Under the pieces are notes generated by a model. It was not told the origin of the DNA. It saw only the letters and a list, made by a program, of their open reading frames with translations, and ran no database searches. From Trichostrongylus colubriformis (taxonomy: Eukaryota; Nematoda; Chromadorea; Rhabditida; Trichostrongylidae), in the NCBI GenBank assembly GCA_963978905.1, contig OZ022260.1, forward strand, positions 47,265,551 through 47,329,550: a stretch of 64,000 bases of DNA, given 5' to 3'. Positions 51,835 to 64,000 of this stretch are shown here, piece by piece (the first letter of the stretch is position 1; the number at the start of each line of letters is the position of its first letter). The translations under genes and the position numbers were made by a program.

Positions 51835-52501
51835 ATCGGTTCCTATTTTTCATGCCATAAGAAGCTCGAGGACGAGCTCATTTCTCGAGGGAGTGAGTGC
51901 ACTGGTATTCTCACTTCACCAGTTGTACCTCTATGTCCATTGTGCCTTTTTATCTACCGTGTACTGCTTCTCCATCAGCCTTCAGTGGTTAGTATCCGTC
52001 ATGTGTGTCCAATTAGAATACTTCCATGGCGAAATGAGTAATCAAGAGGTCATGAGAATAGACGTAGCCTTGTAGCGGCTCTCTAAACTGTGACGTTTTT
52101 TTCCGTATGTCATCATTCATAATTACTCACCAATGCTCCCCAGTCGTTGTATGAATACATGGAGCGTTCGCATAATGGAATGGTATCCTAAGCTCGAGGA
52201 CGAGCTTACTGAAGGAATGGAGATGTCGGGTCCGAGCCGTGAGTAGCGAGGCCACCCAAGTGCCCCGCACCTGTCGCCCACGGCGCAGCAGCTGGCAGAG
52301 GTCAACGGAGGTGAACGGACGGCAGTCGCAATGGTCGCCTGACCATGGCCCGTCGTGTCCTCTCCCTCGTCTTCCCCCTTCCTATCCCATATCTTAATAT
52401 TATGTATTTTATATAATAAATATGTATAGCCATCTCTTGTAATTATTTACATACCGCTACACACCCTTCAGGTTTAGGTTAGGCCAGCCTATAATCTGAT
52501 A
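51835..52501 (+). repeat. 3' LTR (matched part)
   Basis: 667 bp matching the 5' LTR. AATAAA at 52415-52420; hairpins AGCTCG-AGGA-CGAGCT at 51863-51878 and 52191-52206. The full LTR probably extends left to about 51607. The right end abuts AGCGTCACC of the H2B leader at 52502. Confidence 0.92.
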
Positions 52502-52557
52502 AGCGTCACCTTACCCACTGACTCGCCAGTGATCACCTCGTGTATCAACGATCAACG

Positions 52558-52929
52558 ATGCCACCAAAGCCGTCCGCCAAGGGAGCCAAGAAAGCCGCGA
52601 AGAGCCAGAAGGCCAGCCGTACCGGAGACAAGAAGAAGAAGCATAAGCGCAAGGAGAGCTACTCCGTGTACATCTACCGTGTGCTTAAGCAAGTGCACCC
52701 CGACACTGGTGTCTCCTCAAAAGCCATGTCGATCATGAACTCGTTCGTCAACGATGTTTTTGAGCGCATCGCTGCTGAGGCATCTCGTCTGGCGCACTAC
52801 AACAAGCGTTCGACCATCTCGTCTCGCGAAATCCAGACTGCTGTCCGACTGATCCTTCCGGGAGAGCTCGCCAAGCACGCCGTCTCCGAGGGCACCAAGG
52901 CCGTCACGAAGTACACCTCAAGCAAGTAA
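52558..52929 (+). CDS. H2B: Histone H2B (unit 7, directly behind the 3' LTR)
   Basis: 123 residues, intact and identical to other copies. Only 56 bp of its own upstream sequence remain (52502-52557), so the GGCGGAGC motif and the shared promoter are gone and the 3' LTR takes their place. Transcription, if any, would have to start in the LTR or in the short leader. Hairpin at 52970-52985 is intact, so such a transcript could still be processed as a histone mRNA. Confidence 0.97.
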   Translation: MPPKPSAKGAKKAAKSQKASRTGDKKKKHKRKESYSVYIYRVLKQVHPDTGVSSKAMSIMNSFVNDVFERIAAEASRLAHYNKRSTISSREIQTAVRLILPGELAKHAVSEGTKAVTKYTSSK

Positions 52930-53660
52930 ATCACTTACTTGCTCCTGGTGAATATTCATCTAACCCAACGGCCCTCTTTAGGGCCACAGTTCCATACAGA
53001 GACGAATACATGTGTTCATGATTAAATATCATATTGAATAAAGCATATTTTAAAGCACGTATTTTGTATAAAACGTCCGAATTTACCTGAGTGAAAACAA
53101 AGACAAAAGCTCGTACGGAAAATTTAAAAATGATTTAAATTACCTCATTTTAAAGGTTAGCTCAGCTGCTCAAGTGTCGAAGTGATGTATACAAGAATTC
53201 ATGCTTTATGGAAGTGATTTCTCACATTTTTAGTTTAAATATGTGGATTCCTTATTTTCATTTGGCCTTTTTTTTGCCTAAGCTTGAGGTAAAGGGAGGA
53301 GTCCTTTCTTTTAGTCATAAATGGCTTGGGTTCAAATATACGTCTGAAGTAAAAACTGGTGATCGTAAGATGGTATCAGGTAGAAGATGGTAAGAGCGCA
53401 AAAAAAAAAAACCATTCCTCCCAACTAGATAAGCATAGAAATTTTATTCCACTCTCAAATCATTCAAGGAACATCGGTGTTATTTGAAACTAATGTTTAG
53501 AGAAGTTCCCATAGTTCATGCAACTGATGGACTTTCCATAAATGGGGAATTAGTATTTAAAAGTTATTGTACCGCTTGCACACATGCAATTGGATCCGGA
53601 CTGGGTGCTATGATAGACGAATTTCACATGGATTTATCTTTCATTTCCGCGTTTTCATAT

Positions 53661-53778
53661 ATCCCGCTCTTTCGAGGGGATTCCAAAAATTATTCAATTC
53701 TCATAATTGCACCTTTGCACGGAAATCTTTAGTAAAAGGCGAAAGATTTTCTCGATTAAATGCAAAGGAGCCAGAGAT
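53661..53778 (-). ncRNA. U5: U5 snRNA (unit 7)
   Basis: Intact, subtype C; unaffected by the insertion 1.2 kb away. Putative PSE at 53812-53837. Confidence 0.93.
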
Positions 53779-54482
53779 ACCGTAAGTATCCACAGTAATG
53801 ACAGCACTATTTGTTGCGCCGTACATACGTCCGGTTTGTATTCACACTTAACAGAGGAGCATTTCTTTGTGTAGTCAGATCATAGGCTTCTTCAAAATAG
53901 CACCATATTAGTCTGTACTGATATTAATAAACCTTGTATTTTCACTGTACACAACATAATTTGGTTTACTGTGTGTTGAAGGAAAATTGCTCACATTCTA
54001 TAACGTAAGGATAGCATATCGTGCATAAGTGCACCACAGACACATAATTTCCATGTTTTTTTTAAGGATACTATTTCATCTTTGTCAAACTACAGAATGC
54101 CATTTAAACTAGGGGAATGTGAATTTTGACTTACTCCTTGAGAGGAGGAACAAGTTTCGGGGTATGTGAACCACCTTTCCTTGATGATTCCTCTTCCTGC
54201 TTGCGTAAATTGTTTCACCTACCCTGAAGCTCTTTCCTTCTCCCAAGGATTAGGATAAAACTTACACCTCCATCCCTCTACATAAAAAAGCCTTTCATGA
54301 GAAAACGTGATGTGAAATGAAGTCGTTGCAATATACTATTCGATACTTTGGGATGGGTGTTCCGATGCTCTGATTTTTCCCTCTGTACTCGGCTAACTCC
54401 TTTTTTTTTAATTTCGTCATTTTCTCCTTCAACCACAAATGTAGCTTCCTTTTTTTCTGATTTTTGCATGTTTATTCCCCCG

Positions 54483-54672
54483 GAGGGGTGGGCCGATCCC
54501 AACAGCAGTGCAACGCTGGGCCGACCCGTGACGAGGCGCGAGCAAGCCCACGACCTCGTCCGGTCTCAAAAATCAAATAACCTTAACGAGATTCATTCGA
54601 ATCTCTATCGAAGGTTAATTCGATAAGAACAGAAACTAAACTTTGATCTTAGCCAAAAGGCCGAGAAGCGAT
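54483..54672 (-). ncRNA. U2: U2 snRNA, UUAGUU variant (unit 7)
   Basis: Same as units 4-6. Putative PSE at 54706-54731. Confidence 0.9.
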
Positions 54673-55229
54673 ACTGCACCGGCTGGCAGTGCTCCAGTCA
54701 TCAGGTATTGCGGCGTATATCTCGAAGGTTTAGTGACTACCTTAAGTACACCATAACCGTGCCCTTTCCATACCATTAGTTAGTAATTTAAAAACGAAGC
54801 GTCCTTTTTGAGATGTGGATAGATTACATGATTTTCGATGATTCAATGTTGATCGAAAGAACTCTACATGATAGAATAGAGAAATAATTTGAATTTCCAA
54901 ATATCATTAACAAGTGGTTATGTTGAAATTGGGAGTGTTTTTTTTTTTTCTAAGAAAAAATTTATCATTGCTTTACTAGTGATTGTACTCATTTTAAATT
55001 CATAAAATTTTTGCCAGCTATTTTTTATGGTGTTCCCATGAATTTATATCACAGCCGCGTTACGAAAATTTGATTTCACTTTGGACTTTCGATTAGTTGT
55101 ACTAAAATCGTGGTAGTACGTGACGCACAGAATTCTTGAGTAAAACACACAATTTTCTGCCCAATGATGGAGGAGACCACTAGGGTCAGCGATGATTAGG
55201 CTCCGCCCTCTGTCGCGCAGTGCGTATAA

Positions 55230-55697
<468 letters not shown>

Positions 55698-55861
55698 GTT
55701 CGAGCGCCCAATTTAACCCAACGGCCCTCTTTAGGGCCACAAATGTTGCTCAGAAAAACGAATACAGGATATCAATAAGTGATATAAAAATAAATGTGTG
55801 ATAAAGAATTGCTTTTTCGTGTATGTCATAAGATTAATTGGAATCGAAAAGTAGTTAGTAG

Positions 55862-56320
<459 letters not shown>

Positions 56321-57303
56321 GCAGCTCTCGCCACGAGACACATATCTTCAATCTAACCCAACGGCCCTCTTTAGGGCCACAATTGAAAGCATTGACGAAT
56401 ACATTCATATTAATGAAAGTGCTTGATTGAATGAATAAATATATAAATGTTTTGTTTGATGTATAGCAATGTTTATGGGGTGAAGGATGTGTTCACGGAT
56501 AGCGCGTCATAAAGCTAAGGTTAATAGGATTTTTTTTTTTCAGTAACAAATTGATGGAGTTGAATAATGTCTTTCAGTTCCAGTTATTCTCAGATTACTG
56601 GGTTAGGGTAACGTTTGAGTATACGATTTTGGTTTCGAATCGATAATCGAGCAGACTTCCAAGTCGACGCCACGCCGTGACGCTGTTGTTTCGTATCGCT
56701 GAGCGAGCGCGAAAATTCAAAGATGACCTTGCAATGGACGGCGTCATCTGTGACGGGAAATTCGCCAGTGGAGGGACCAGTGGTAAGATAACATTGGAAG
56801 AGCAATCAAGTAGGAACACCAGAGGAAATGCCATCGATGAGTAATGTTCCTCCATGATTGCGGGAGTGGATGGGGTATGTAGGTGGACAGAAATGAAAAT
56901 TTGTTGAATTTTTCTCTGAACACGTACTAATTCCTTGAAAACTGAGGGTCAAGACCAAAATTCGTATCAGTGCCTATGCAGTCCAAATCCAACTACTCAA
57001 CACTCATCGTGATCGGTTATCTAAAATCGGACTCATTTGGAAGAATGGATTCAGTGGTAGCATCGTTTTAATTCCGTTTAATATAAGTCATAGGATGGAT
57101 ATCGTGTTCAGATGTCACTACGATTTTGACAAGCCTGATAATTTATCCTTTTCAATGAACTAGCATAATTTATTAGCATAAAACTTTATTTTTATTCATA
57201 TATATTCAACGAGATGATATCATTTTATGTATTCGTTAATGATCATATGTGGCCCTAAAGAGGGCCGTTGGGTTAAATGAATGCAGCCAGCACGAGTGGG
57301 CGC

Positions 57304-57687
57304 TTATTCCTTGTCACCGGCGGTCTTCTTGGGCAGGAGAACGGCCTGGATGTTTGGCAGAACACCTCCCTGAGCGATGGTCACACCGGAGAGAAGCTTG
57401 TTGAGCTCCTCGTCGTTGCGGACAGCGAGCTGGAGATGGCGAGGGTTGATTCTGGTCTTCTTGTTGTCACGAGCAGCGTTACCGGCCAATTCGAGCACCT
57501 CAGCAGCAAGGTATTCGAGTACGGCAGCGAGGTAGACGGGTGCTCCACCACCGATACGTCCAGCATAGTTGCCCTTACGGAGCATACGATGAAGACGACC
57601 GACTGGGAACTGAAGTCCAGCACGCGATGAACGTGACTTCGACTTTCCTCCGGTCTTGGCTTTGCCTCCTTTTCCACGTCCAGACAT
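57304..57687 (-). CDS. H2A: Histone H2A (unit 8)
   Basis: 127 residues, same protein. Hairpin on the minus strand at 57251-57266. Confidence 0.99.
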   Translation of the reverse strand: MSGRGKGGKAKTGGKSKSRSSRAGLQFPVGRLHRMLRKGNYAGRIGGGAPVYLAAVLEYLAAEVLELAGNAARDNKKTRINPRHLQLAVRNDEELNKLLSGVTIAQGGVLPNIQAVLLPKKTAGDKE

Positions 57688-57932
57688 GATGACGACGACT
57701 GAGAACTGCGAGATGAACACTCACGGGTAAATCATAGCGAGCTTCGTTTAGAGATTATACACGATGCCGTGACAATGCTCCGCCCAGCGTACGCCATGGG
57801 GCGGGATATGCCTCGCAAGAGTGACGCCGATAGGCGGAGCATGGCCCGCTGATGTATGATGTAAACGCGTACGATGAGCGTCACCTTACCCACTGACTCG
57901 CCAGTGATCACCTCGTGTATCAACGATCAACG

Positions 57933-58304
57933 ATGCCACCAAAGCCGTCCGCCAAGGGAGCCAAGAAAGCCGCGAAGAGCCAGAAGGCCAGCCGTACCGG
58001 AGACAAGAAGAAGAAGCATAAGCGCAAGGAGAGCTACTCCGTGTACATCTACCGTGTGCTTAAGCAAGTGCACCCCGACACTGGTGTCTCCTCAAAAGCC
58101 ATGTCGATCATGAACTCGTTCGTCAACGATGTTTTTGAGCGCATCGCTGCTGAGGCATCTCGTCTGGCGCACTACAACAAGCGTTCGACCATCTCGTCTC
58201 GCGAAATCCAGACTGCTGTCCGACTGATCCTTCCGGGAGAGCTCGCCAAGCACGCCGTCTCCGAGGGCACCAAGGCCGTCACGAAGTACACCTCAAGCAA
58301 GTAA
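57933..58304 (+). CDS. H2B: Histone H2B (unit 8)
   Basis: 123 residues, same protein; divergent promoter 57688-57932 intact. Hairpin at 58345-58360. Confidence 0.99.
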   Translation: MPPKPSAKGAKKAAKSQKASRTGDKKKKHKRKESYSVYIYRVLKQVHPDTGVSSKAMSIMNSFVNDVFERIAAEASRLAHYNKRSTISSREIQTAVRLILPGELAKHAVSEGTKAVTKYTSSK

Positions 58305-59036
58305 ATCACTTACTTGCTCCTGGTGAATATTCATCTAACCCAACGGCCCTCTTTAGGGCCACAGTTCCATACAGAGACGAATACATGTGTTCATGATTAA
58401 ATATCATATTGAATAAAGCATATTTTAAAGCACGTATTTTGTATAAAACGTCCGAATTTACCTGAGTGAAAACAAAGACAAAAGCTCGTACGGAAAATTT
58501 AAAAATGATTTAAATTACCTCATTTTAAAGGTTAGCTCAGCTGCTCAAGTGTCGAAGTGATGTATACAAGAATTCATGCTTTATGGAAGTGATTTCTCAC
58601 ATTTTTAGTTTAAATATGTGGATTCCTTATTTTCATTTGGCCTTTTTTTTGCCTAAGCTTGAGGTAAAGGGAGGAGTCCTTTCTTTTAGTCATAAATGGC
58701 TTGGGTTCAAATATACGTCTGAAGTAAAAACTGGTGATCGTAAGATGGTATCAGGTAGAAGATGGTAAGAGCGCAAAAAAAAAAAAACCATTCCTCCCAA
58801 CTAGATAAGCATAGAAATTTTATTCCACTCTCAAATCATTCAAGGAACATCGGTGTTATTTGAAACTAATGTTTAGAGAAGTTCCCATAGTTCATGCAAC
58901 TGATGGACTTTCCATAAATGGGGAATTAGTATTTAAAAGTTATTGTACCGCTTGCACACATGCAATTGGATCCGGACTGGGTGCTATGATAGACGAATTT
59001 CACATGGATTTATCTTTCATTTCCGCGTTTTCATAT

Positions 59037-59154
59037 ATCCCGCTCTTTCGAGGGGATTCCAAAAATTATTCAATTCTCATAATTGCACCTTTGCACGGAA
59101 ATCTTTAGTAAAAGGCGAAAGATTTTCTCGATTAAATGCAAAGGAGCCAGAGAT
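59037..59154 (-). ncRNA. U5: U5 snRNA (unit 8)
   Basis: Intact, subtype C. Putative PSE at 59188-59213. Confidence 0.93.
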
Positions 59155-59858
59155 ACCGTAAGTATCCACAGTAATGACAGCACTATTTGTTGCGCCGTAC
59201 ATACGTCCGGTTTGTATTCACACTTAACAGAGGAGCATTTCTTTGTGTAGTCAGATCATAGGCTTCTTCAAAATAGCACCATATTAGTCTGTACTGATAT
59301 TAATAAACCTTGTATTTTCACTGTACACAACATAATTTGGTTTACTGTGTGTTGAAGGAAAATTGCTCACATTCTATAACGTAAGGATAGCATATCGTGC
59401 ATAAGTGCACCACAGACACATAATTTCCATGTTTTTTTTAAGGATACTATTTCATCTTTGTCAAACTACAGAATGCCATTTAAACTAGGGGAATGTGAAT
59501 TTTGACTTACTCCTTGAGAGGAGGAACAAGTTTCGGGGTATGTGAACCACCTTTCCTTGATGATTCCTCTTCCTGCTTGCGTAAATTGTTTCACCTACCC
59601 TGAAGCTCTTTCCTTCTCCCAAGGATTAGGATAAAACTTACACCTCCATCCCTCTACATAAAAAAGCCTTTCATGAGAAAACGTGATGTGAAATGAAGTC
59701 GTTGCAATATACTATTCGATACTTTGGGATGGGTGTTCCGATGCTCTGATTTTTCCCTCTGTACTCGGCTAACTCCTTTTTTTTTAATTTCGTCATTTTC
59801 TCCTTCAACCACAAATGTAGCTTCCTTTTTTTCTGATTTTTGCATGTTTATTCCCCCG

Positions 59859-60048
59859 GAGGGGTGGGCCGATCCCAACAGCAGTGCAACGCTGGGCCGA
59901 CCCGTGACGAGGCGCGAGCAAGCCCACGACCTCGTCCGGTCTCAAAAATCAAATAACCTTAACGAGATTCATTCGAATCTCTATCGAAGGTTAATTCGAT
60001 AAGAACAGAAACTAAACTTTGATCTTAGCCAAAAGGCCGAGAAGCGAT
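59859..60048 (-). ncRNA. U2: U2 snRNA, UUAGUU variant (unit 8)
   Basis: Same as other subtype C copies, altered hexamer included. Putative PSE at 60082-60107. Confidence 0.9.
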
Positions 60049-60605
60049 ACTGCACCGGCTGGCAGTGCTCCAGTCATCAGGTATTGCGGCGTATATCTCG
60101 AAGGTTTAGTGACTACCTTAAGTACACCATAACCGTGCCCTTTCCATACCATTAGTTAGTAATTTAAAAACGAAGCGTCCTTTTTGAGATGTGGATAGAT
60201 TACATGATTTTCGATGATTCAATGTTGATCGAAAGAACTCTACATGATAGAATAGAGAAATAATTTGAATTTCCAAATATCATTAACAAGTGGTTATGTT
60301 GAAATTGGGAGTGTTTTTTTTTTTTCTAAGAAAAAATTTATCATTGCTTTACTAGTGATTGTACTCATTTTAAATTCATAAAATTTTTGCCAGCTATTTT
60401 TTATGGTGTTCCCATGAATTTATATCACAGCCGCGTTACGAAAATTTGATTTCACTTTGGACTTTCGATTAGTTGTACTAAAATCGTGGTAGTACGTGAC
60501 GCACAGAATTCTTGAGTAAAACACACAATTTTCTGCCCAATGATGGAGGAGACCACTAGGGTCAGCGATGATTAGGCTCCGCCCTCTGTCGCGCAGTGCG
60601 TATAA

Positions 60606-61073
<468 letters not shown>

Positions 61074-61237
61074 GTTCGAGCGCCCAATTTAACCCAACGG
61101 CCCTCTTTAGGGCCACAAATGTTGCTCAGAAAAACGAATACAGGATATCAATAAGTGATATAAAAATAAATGTGTGATAAAGAATTGCTTTTTCGTGTAT
61201 GTCATAAGATTAATTGGAATCGAAAAGTAGTTAGTAG

Positions 61238-61696
<459 letters not shown>

Positions 61697-62679
61697 GCAG
61701 CTCTCGCCACGAGACACATATCTTCAATCTAACCCAACGGCCCTCTTTAGGGCCACAATTGAAAGCATTGACGAATACATTCATATTAATGAAAGTGCTT
61801 GATTGAATGAATAAATATATAAATGTTTTGTTTGATGTATAGCAATGTTTATGGGGTGAAGGATGTGTTCACGGATAGCGCGTCATAAAGCTAAGGTTAA
61901 TAGGATTTTTTTTTTTCAGTAACAAATTGATGGAGTTGAATAATGTCTTTCAGTTCCAGTTATTCTCAGATTACTGGGTTAGGGTAACGTTTGAGTATAC
62001 GATTTTGGTTTCGAATCGATAATCGAGCAGACTTCCAAGTCGACGCCACGCCGTGACGCTGTTGTTTCGTATCGCTGAGCGAGCGCGAAAATTCAAAGAT
62101 GACCTTGCAATGGACGGCGTCATCTGTGACGGGAAATTCGCCAGTGGAGGGACCAGTGGTAAGATAACATTGGAAGAGCAATCAAGTAGGAACACCAGAG
62201 GAAATGCCATCGATGAGTAATGTTCCTCCATGATTGCGGGAGTGGATGGGGTATGTAGGTGGACAGAAATGAAAATTTGTTGAATTTTTCTCTGAACACG
62301 TACTAATTCCTTGAAAACTGAGGGTCAAGACCAAAATTCGTATCAGTGCCTATGCAGTCCAAATCCAACTACTCAACACTCATCGTGATCGGTTATCTAA
62401 AATCGGACTCATTTGGAAGAATGGATTCAGTGGTAGCATCGTTTTAATTCCGTTTAATATAAGTCATAGGATGGATATCGTGTTCAGATGTCACTACGAT
62501 TTTGACAAGCCTGATAATTTATCCTTTTCAATGAACTAGCATAATTTATTAGCATAAAACTTTATTTTTATTCATATATATTCAACGAGATGATATCATT
62601 TTATGTATTCGTTAATGATCATATGTGGCCCTAAAGAGGGCCGTTGGGTTAAATGAATGCAGCCAGCACGAGTGGGCGC

Positions 62680-63063
62680 TTATTCCTTGTCACCGGCGGT
62701 CTTCTTGGGCAGGAGAACGGCCTGGATGTTTGGCAGAACACCTCCCTGAGCGATGGTCACACCGGAGAGAAGCTTGTTGAGCTCCTCGTCGTTGCGGACA
62801 GCGAGCTGGAGATGGCGAGGGTTGATTCTGGTCTTCTTGTTGTCACGAGCAGCGTTACCGGCCAATTCGAGCACCTCAGCAGCAAGGTATTCGAGTACGG
62901 CAGCGAGGTAGACGGGTGCTCCACCACCGATACGTCCAGCATAGTTGCCCTTACGGAGCATACGATGAAGACGACCGACTGGGAACTGAAGTCCAGCACG
63001 CGATGAACGTGACTTCGACTTTCCTCCGGTCTTGGCTTTGCCTCCTTTTCCACGTCCAGACAT
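62680..63063 (-). CDS. H2A: Histone H2A (unit 9)
   Basis: 127 residues, same protein. Hairpin on the minus strand at 62627-62642. Confidence 0.99.
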   Translation of the reverse strand: MSGRGKGGKAKTGGKSKSRSSRAGLQFPVGRLHRMLRKGNYAGRIGGGAPVYLAAVLEYLAAEVLELAGNAARDNKKTRINPRHLQLAVRNDEELNKLLSGVTIAQGGVLPNIQAVLLPKKTAGDKE

Positions 63064-63308
63064 GATGACGACGACTGAGAACTGCGAGATGAACACTCAC
63101 GGGTAAATCATAGCGAGCTTCGTTTAGAGATTATACACGATGCCGTGACAATGCTCCGCCCAGCGTACGCCATGGGGCGGGACATGCCTCGCAAGAGTGA
63201 CGCCGATAGGCGGAGCATGGCCCGCTGATGTATGATGTAAACGCGTACGATGAGCGTCACCTTACCCACTGACTCGCCAGTGATCACCTCGTGTATCAAC
63301 GATCAACG

Positions 63309-63680
63309 ATGCCACCAAAGCCGTCCGCCAAGGGAGCCAAGAAAGCCGCGAAGAGCCAGAAGGCCAGCCGTACCGGAGACAAGAAGAAGAAGCATAAGCG
63401 CAAGGAGAGCTACTCCGTGTACATCTACCGTGTGCTTAAGCAAGTGCACCCCGACACTGGTGTCTCCTCAAAAGCCATGTCGATCATGAACTCGTTCGTC
63501 AACGATGTTTTTGAGCGCATCGCTGCTGAGGCATCTCGTCTGGCGCACTACAACAAGCGTTCGACCATCTCGTCTCGCGAAATCCAGACTGCTGTCCGAC
63601 TGATCCTTCCGGGAGAGCTCGCCAAGCACGCCGTCTCCGAGGGCACCAAGGCCGTCACGAAGTACACCTCAAGCAAGTAA
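63309..63680 (+). CDS. H2B: Histone H2B (unit 9)
   Basis: 123 residues, same protein; divergent promoter 63064-63308. Hairpin at 63721-63736. Last gene of the window. Confidence 0.99.
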   Translation: MPPKPSAKGAKKAAKSQKASRTGDKKKKHKRKESYSVYIYRVLKQVHPDTGVSSKAMSIMNSFVNDVFERIAAEASRLAHYNKRSTISSREIQTAVRLILPGELAKHAVSEGTKAVTKYTSSK

Positions 63681-64000
63681 ATCACTTACTTGCTCCTGGT
63701 GAATATTCATCTAACCCAACGGCCCTCTTTAGGGCCACAGTTCCATACAGAGACGAATACATGTGTTCATGATTAAATATCATATTGAATAAAGCATATT
63801 TTAAAGCACGTATTTTGTATAAAACGTCCGAATTTACCTGAGTGAAAACAAAGACAAAAGCTCGTACGGAAAATTTAAAAATGATTTAAATTACCTCATT
63901 TTAAAGGTTAGCTCAGCTGCTCAAGTGTCGAAGTGATGTATACAAGAATTCATGCTTTATGGAAGTGATTTCTCACATTTTTAGTTTAAATATGTGGATT

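Larger units (their letters stand above)
38412..52501 (+). mobile_element. 14-kb Ty3/gypsy-type LTR retrotransposon with envelope-like domain and antisense genes
   Basis: Two matching 667-bp terminal repeats (38412-39078, 51835-52501) bound an internal region with a primer-binding site, a 4.4-kb leader, gag/glycoprotein-like/pol frames and a polypurine tract. Pol order PR-RT-RNase H-IN places it in the Ty3/gypsy group rather than copia. The matching LTRs show no difference by eye, so the insertion is recent. No target-site duplication is found: the left flank is H2A and the right flank the H2B leader, 465 bp apart in intact units. The polypurine tract lies 228 bp before the matched 3' LTR segment, suggesting that the 5' LTR has lost its first ~228 bp in the same deletion. 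Confidence 0.95.

Overview
The window comes from a nematode genome, most likely a strongylid or other rhabditine relative of Caenorhabditis. The evidence is intronless core histones closely resembling worm histones, histone 3' hairpins with the loop CUUU (C at the first loop position, a nematode habit), short AT-rich introns with TTTTCAG acceptors, and a Ty3/gypsy-type LTR retrotransposon. The species cannot be named from sequence alone.

Layout. Positions 1-4160 are a unique left flank with no convincing gene; it holds diverged short repeats, a foldback element (968-1111) and an orphan histone-type promoter motif (3865-3874). From 4161 to the end runs a head-to-tail tandem array of about 5.4 kb units (eight full, one cut by the window end). 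Each unit reads H4(+), H2A(-)/H2B(+) from a shared divergent promoter, U5 snRNA(-), U2 snRNA(-), H3(+). No linker histone H1 was found. Every intact histone gene ends in the hairpin GGCCCTCTTTAGGGCC followed by AATAAA. The U5 and U2 genes, recognised here from the U5 loop 1 sequence, the U2 5' end and their Sm sites, share a 26-bp upstream element placed exactly 33 bp before both predicted RNA starts. The U2 copies all carry two substitutions in the otherwise near-universal branch-site recognition sequence.

Array history. Units 1-2 are one subtype (A), units 5-9 another (C), and an intermediate subtype (B) spans parts of units 3 and 4, so units 3 and 4 are chimeras. Histone proteins are identical in all intact copies; differences inside the genes are synonymous.

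Insertion. Unit 7 is broken by a roughly 14-kb LTR retrotransposon (38412-52501). Its arrival, or a later deletion, removed 465 bp: most of one H2A gene and the H2A/H2B promoter, leaving an intact H2B reading frame directly behind the 3' LTR. The element has a gag / envelope-like glycoprotein / protease / RT / RNase H / integrase order, i.e. the glycoprotein-like segment lies between gag and pol, with one -1 frame break at an A8 run in RNase H. Its 4.4-kb leader carries two, perhaps three, intron-containing genes in antisense orientation. Two of them are apparent paralogues, each with a 64-codon middle exon of CxxC plus predicted helix. These antisense genes are the best candidate for an undescribed system here.
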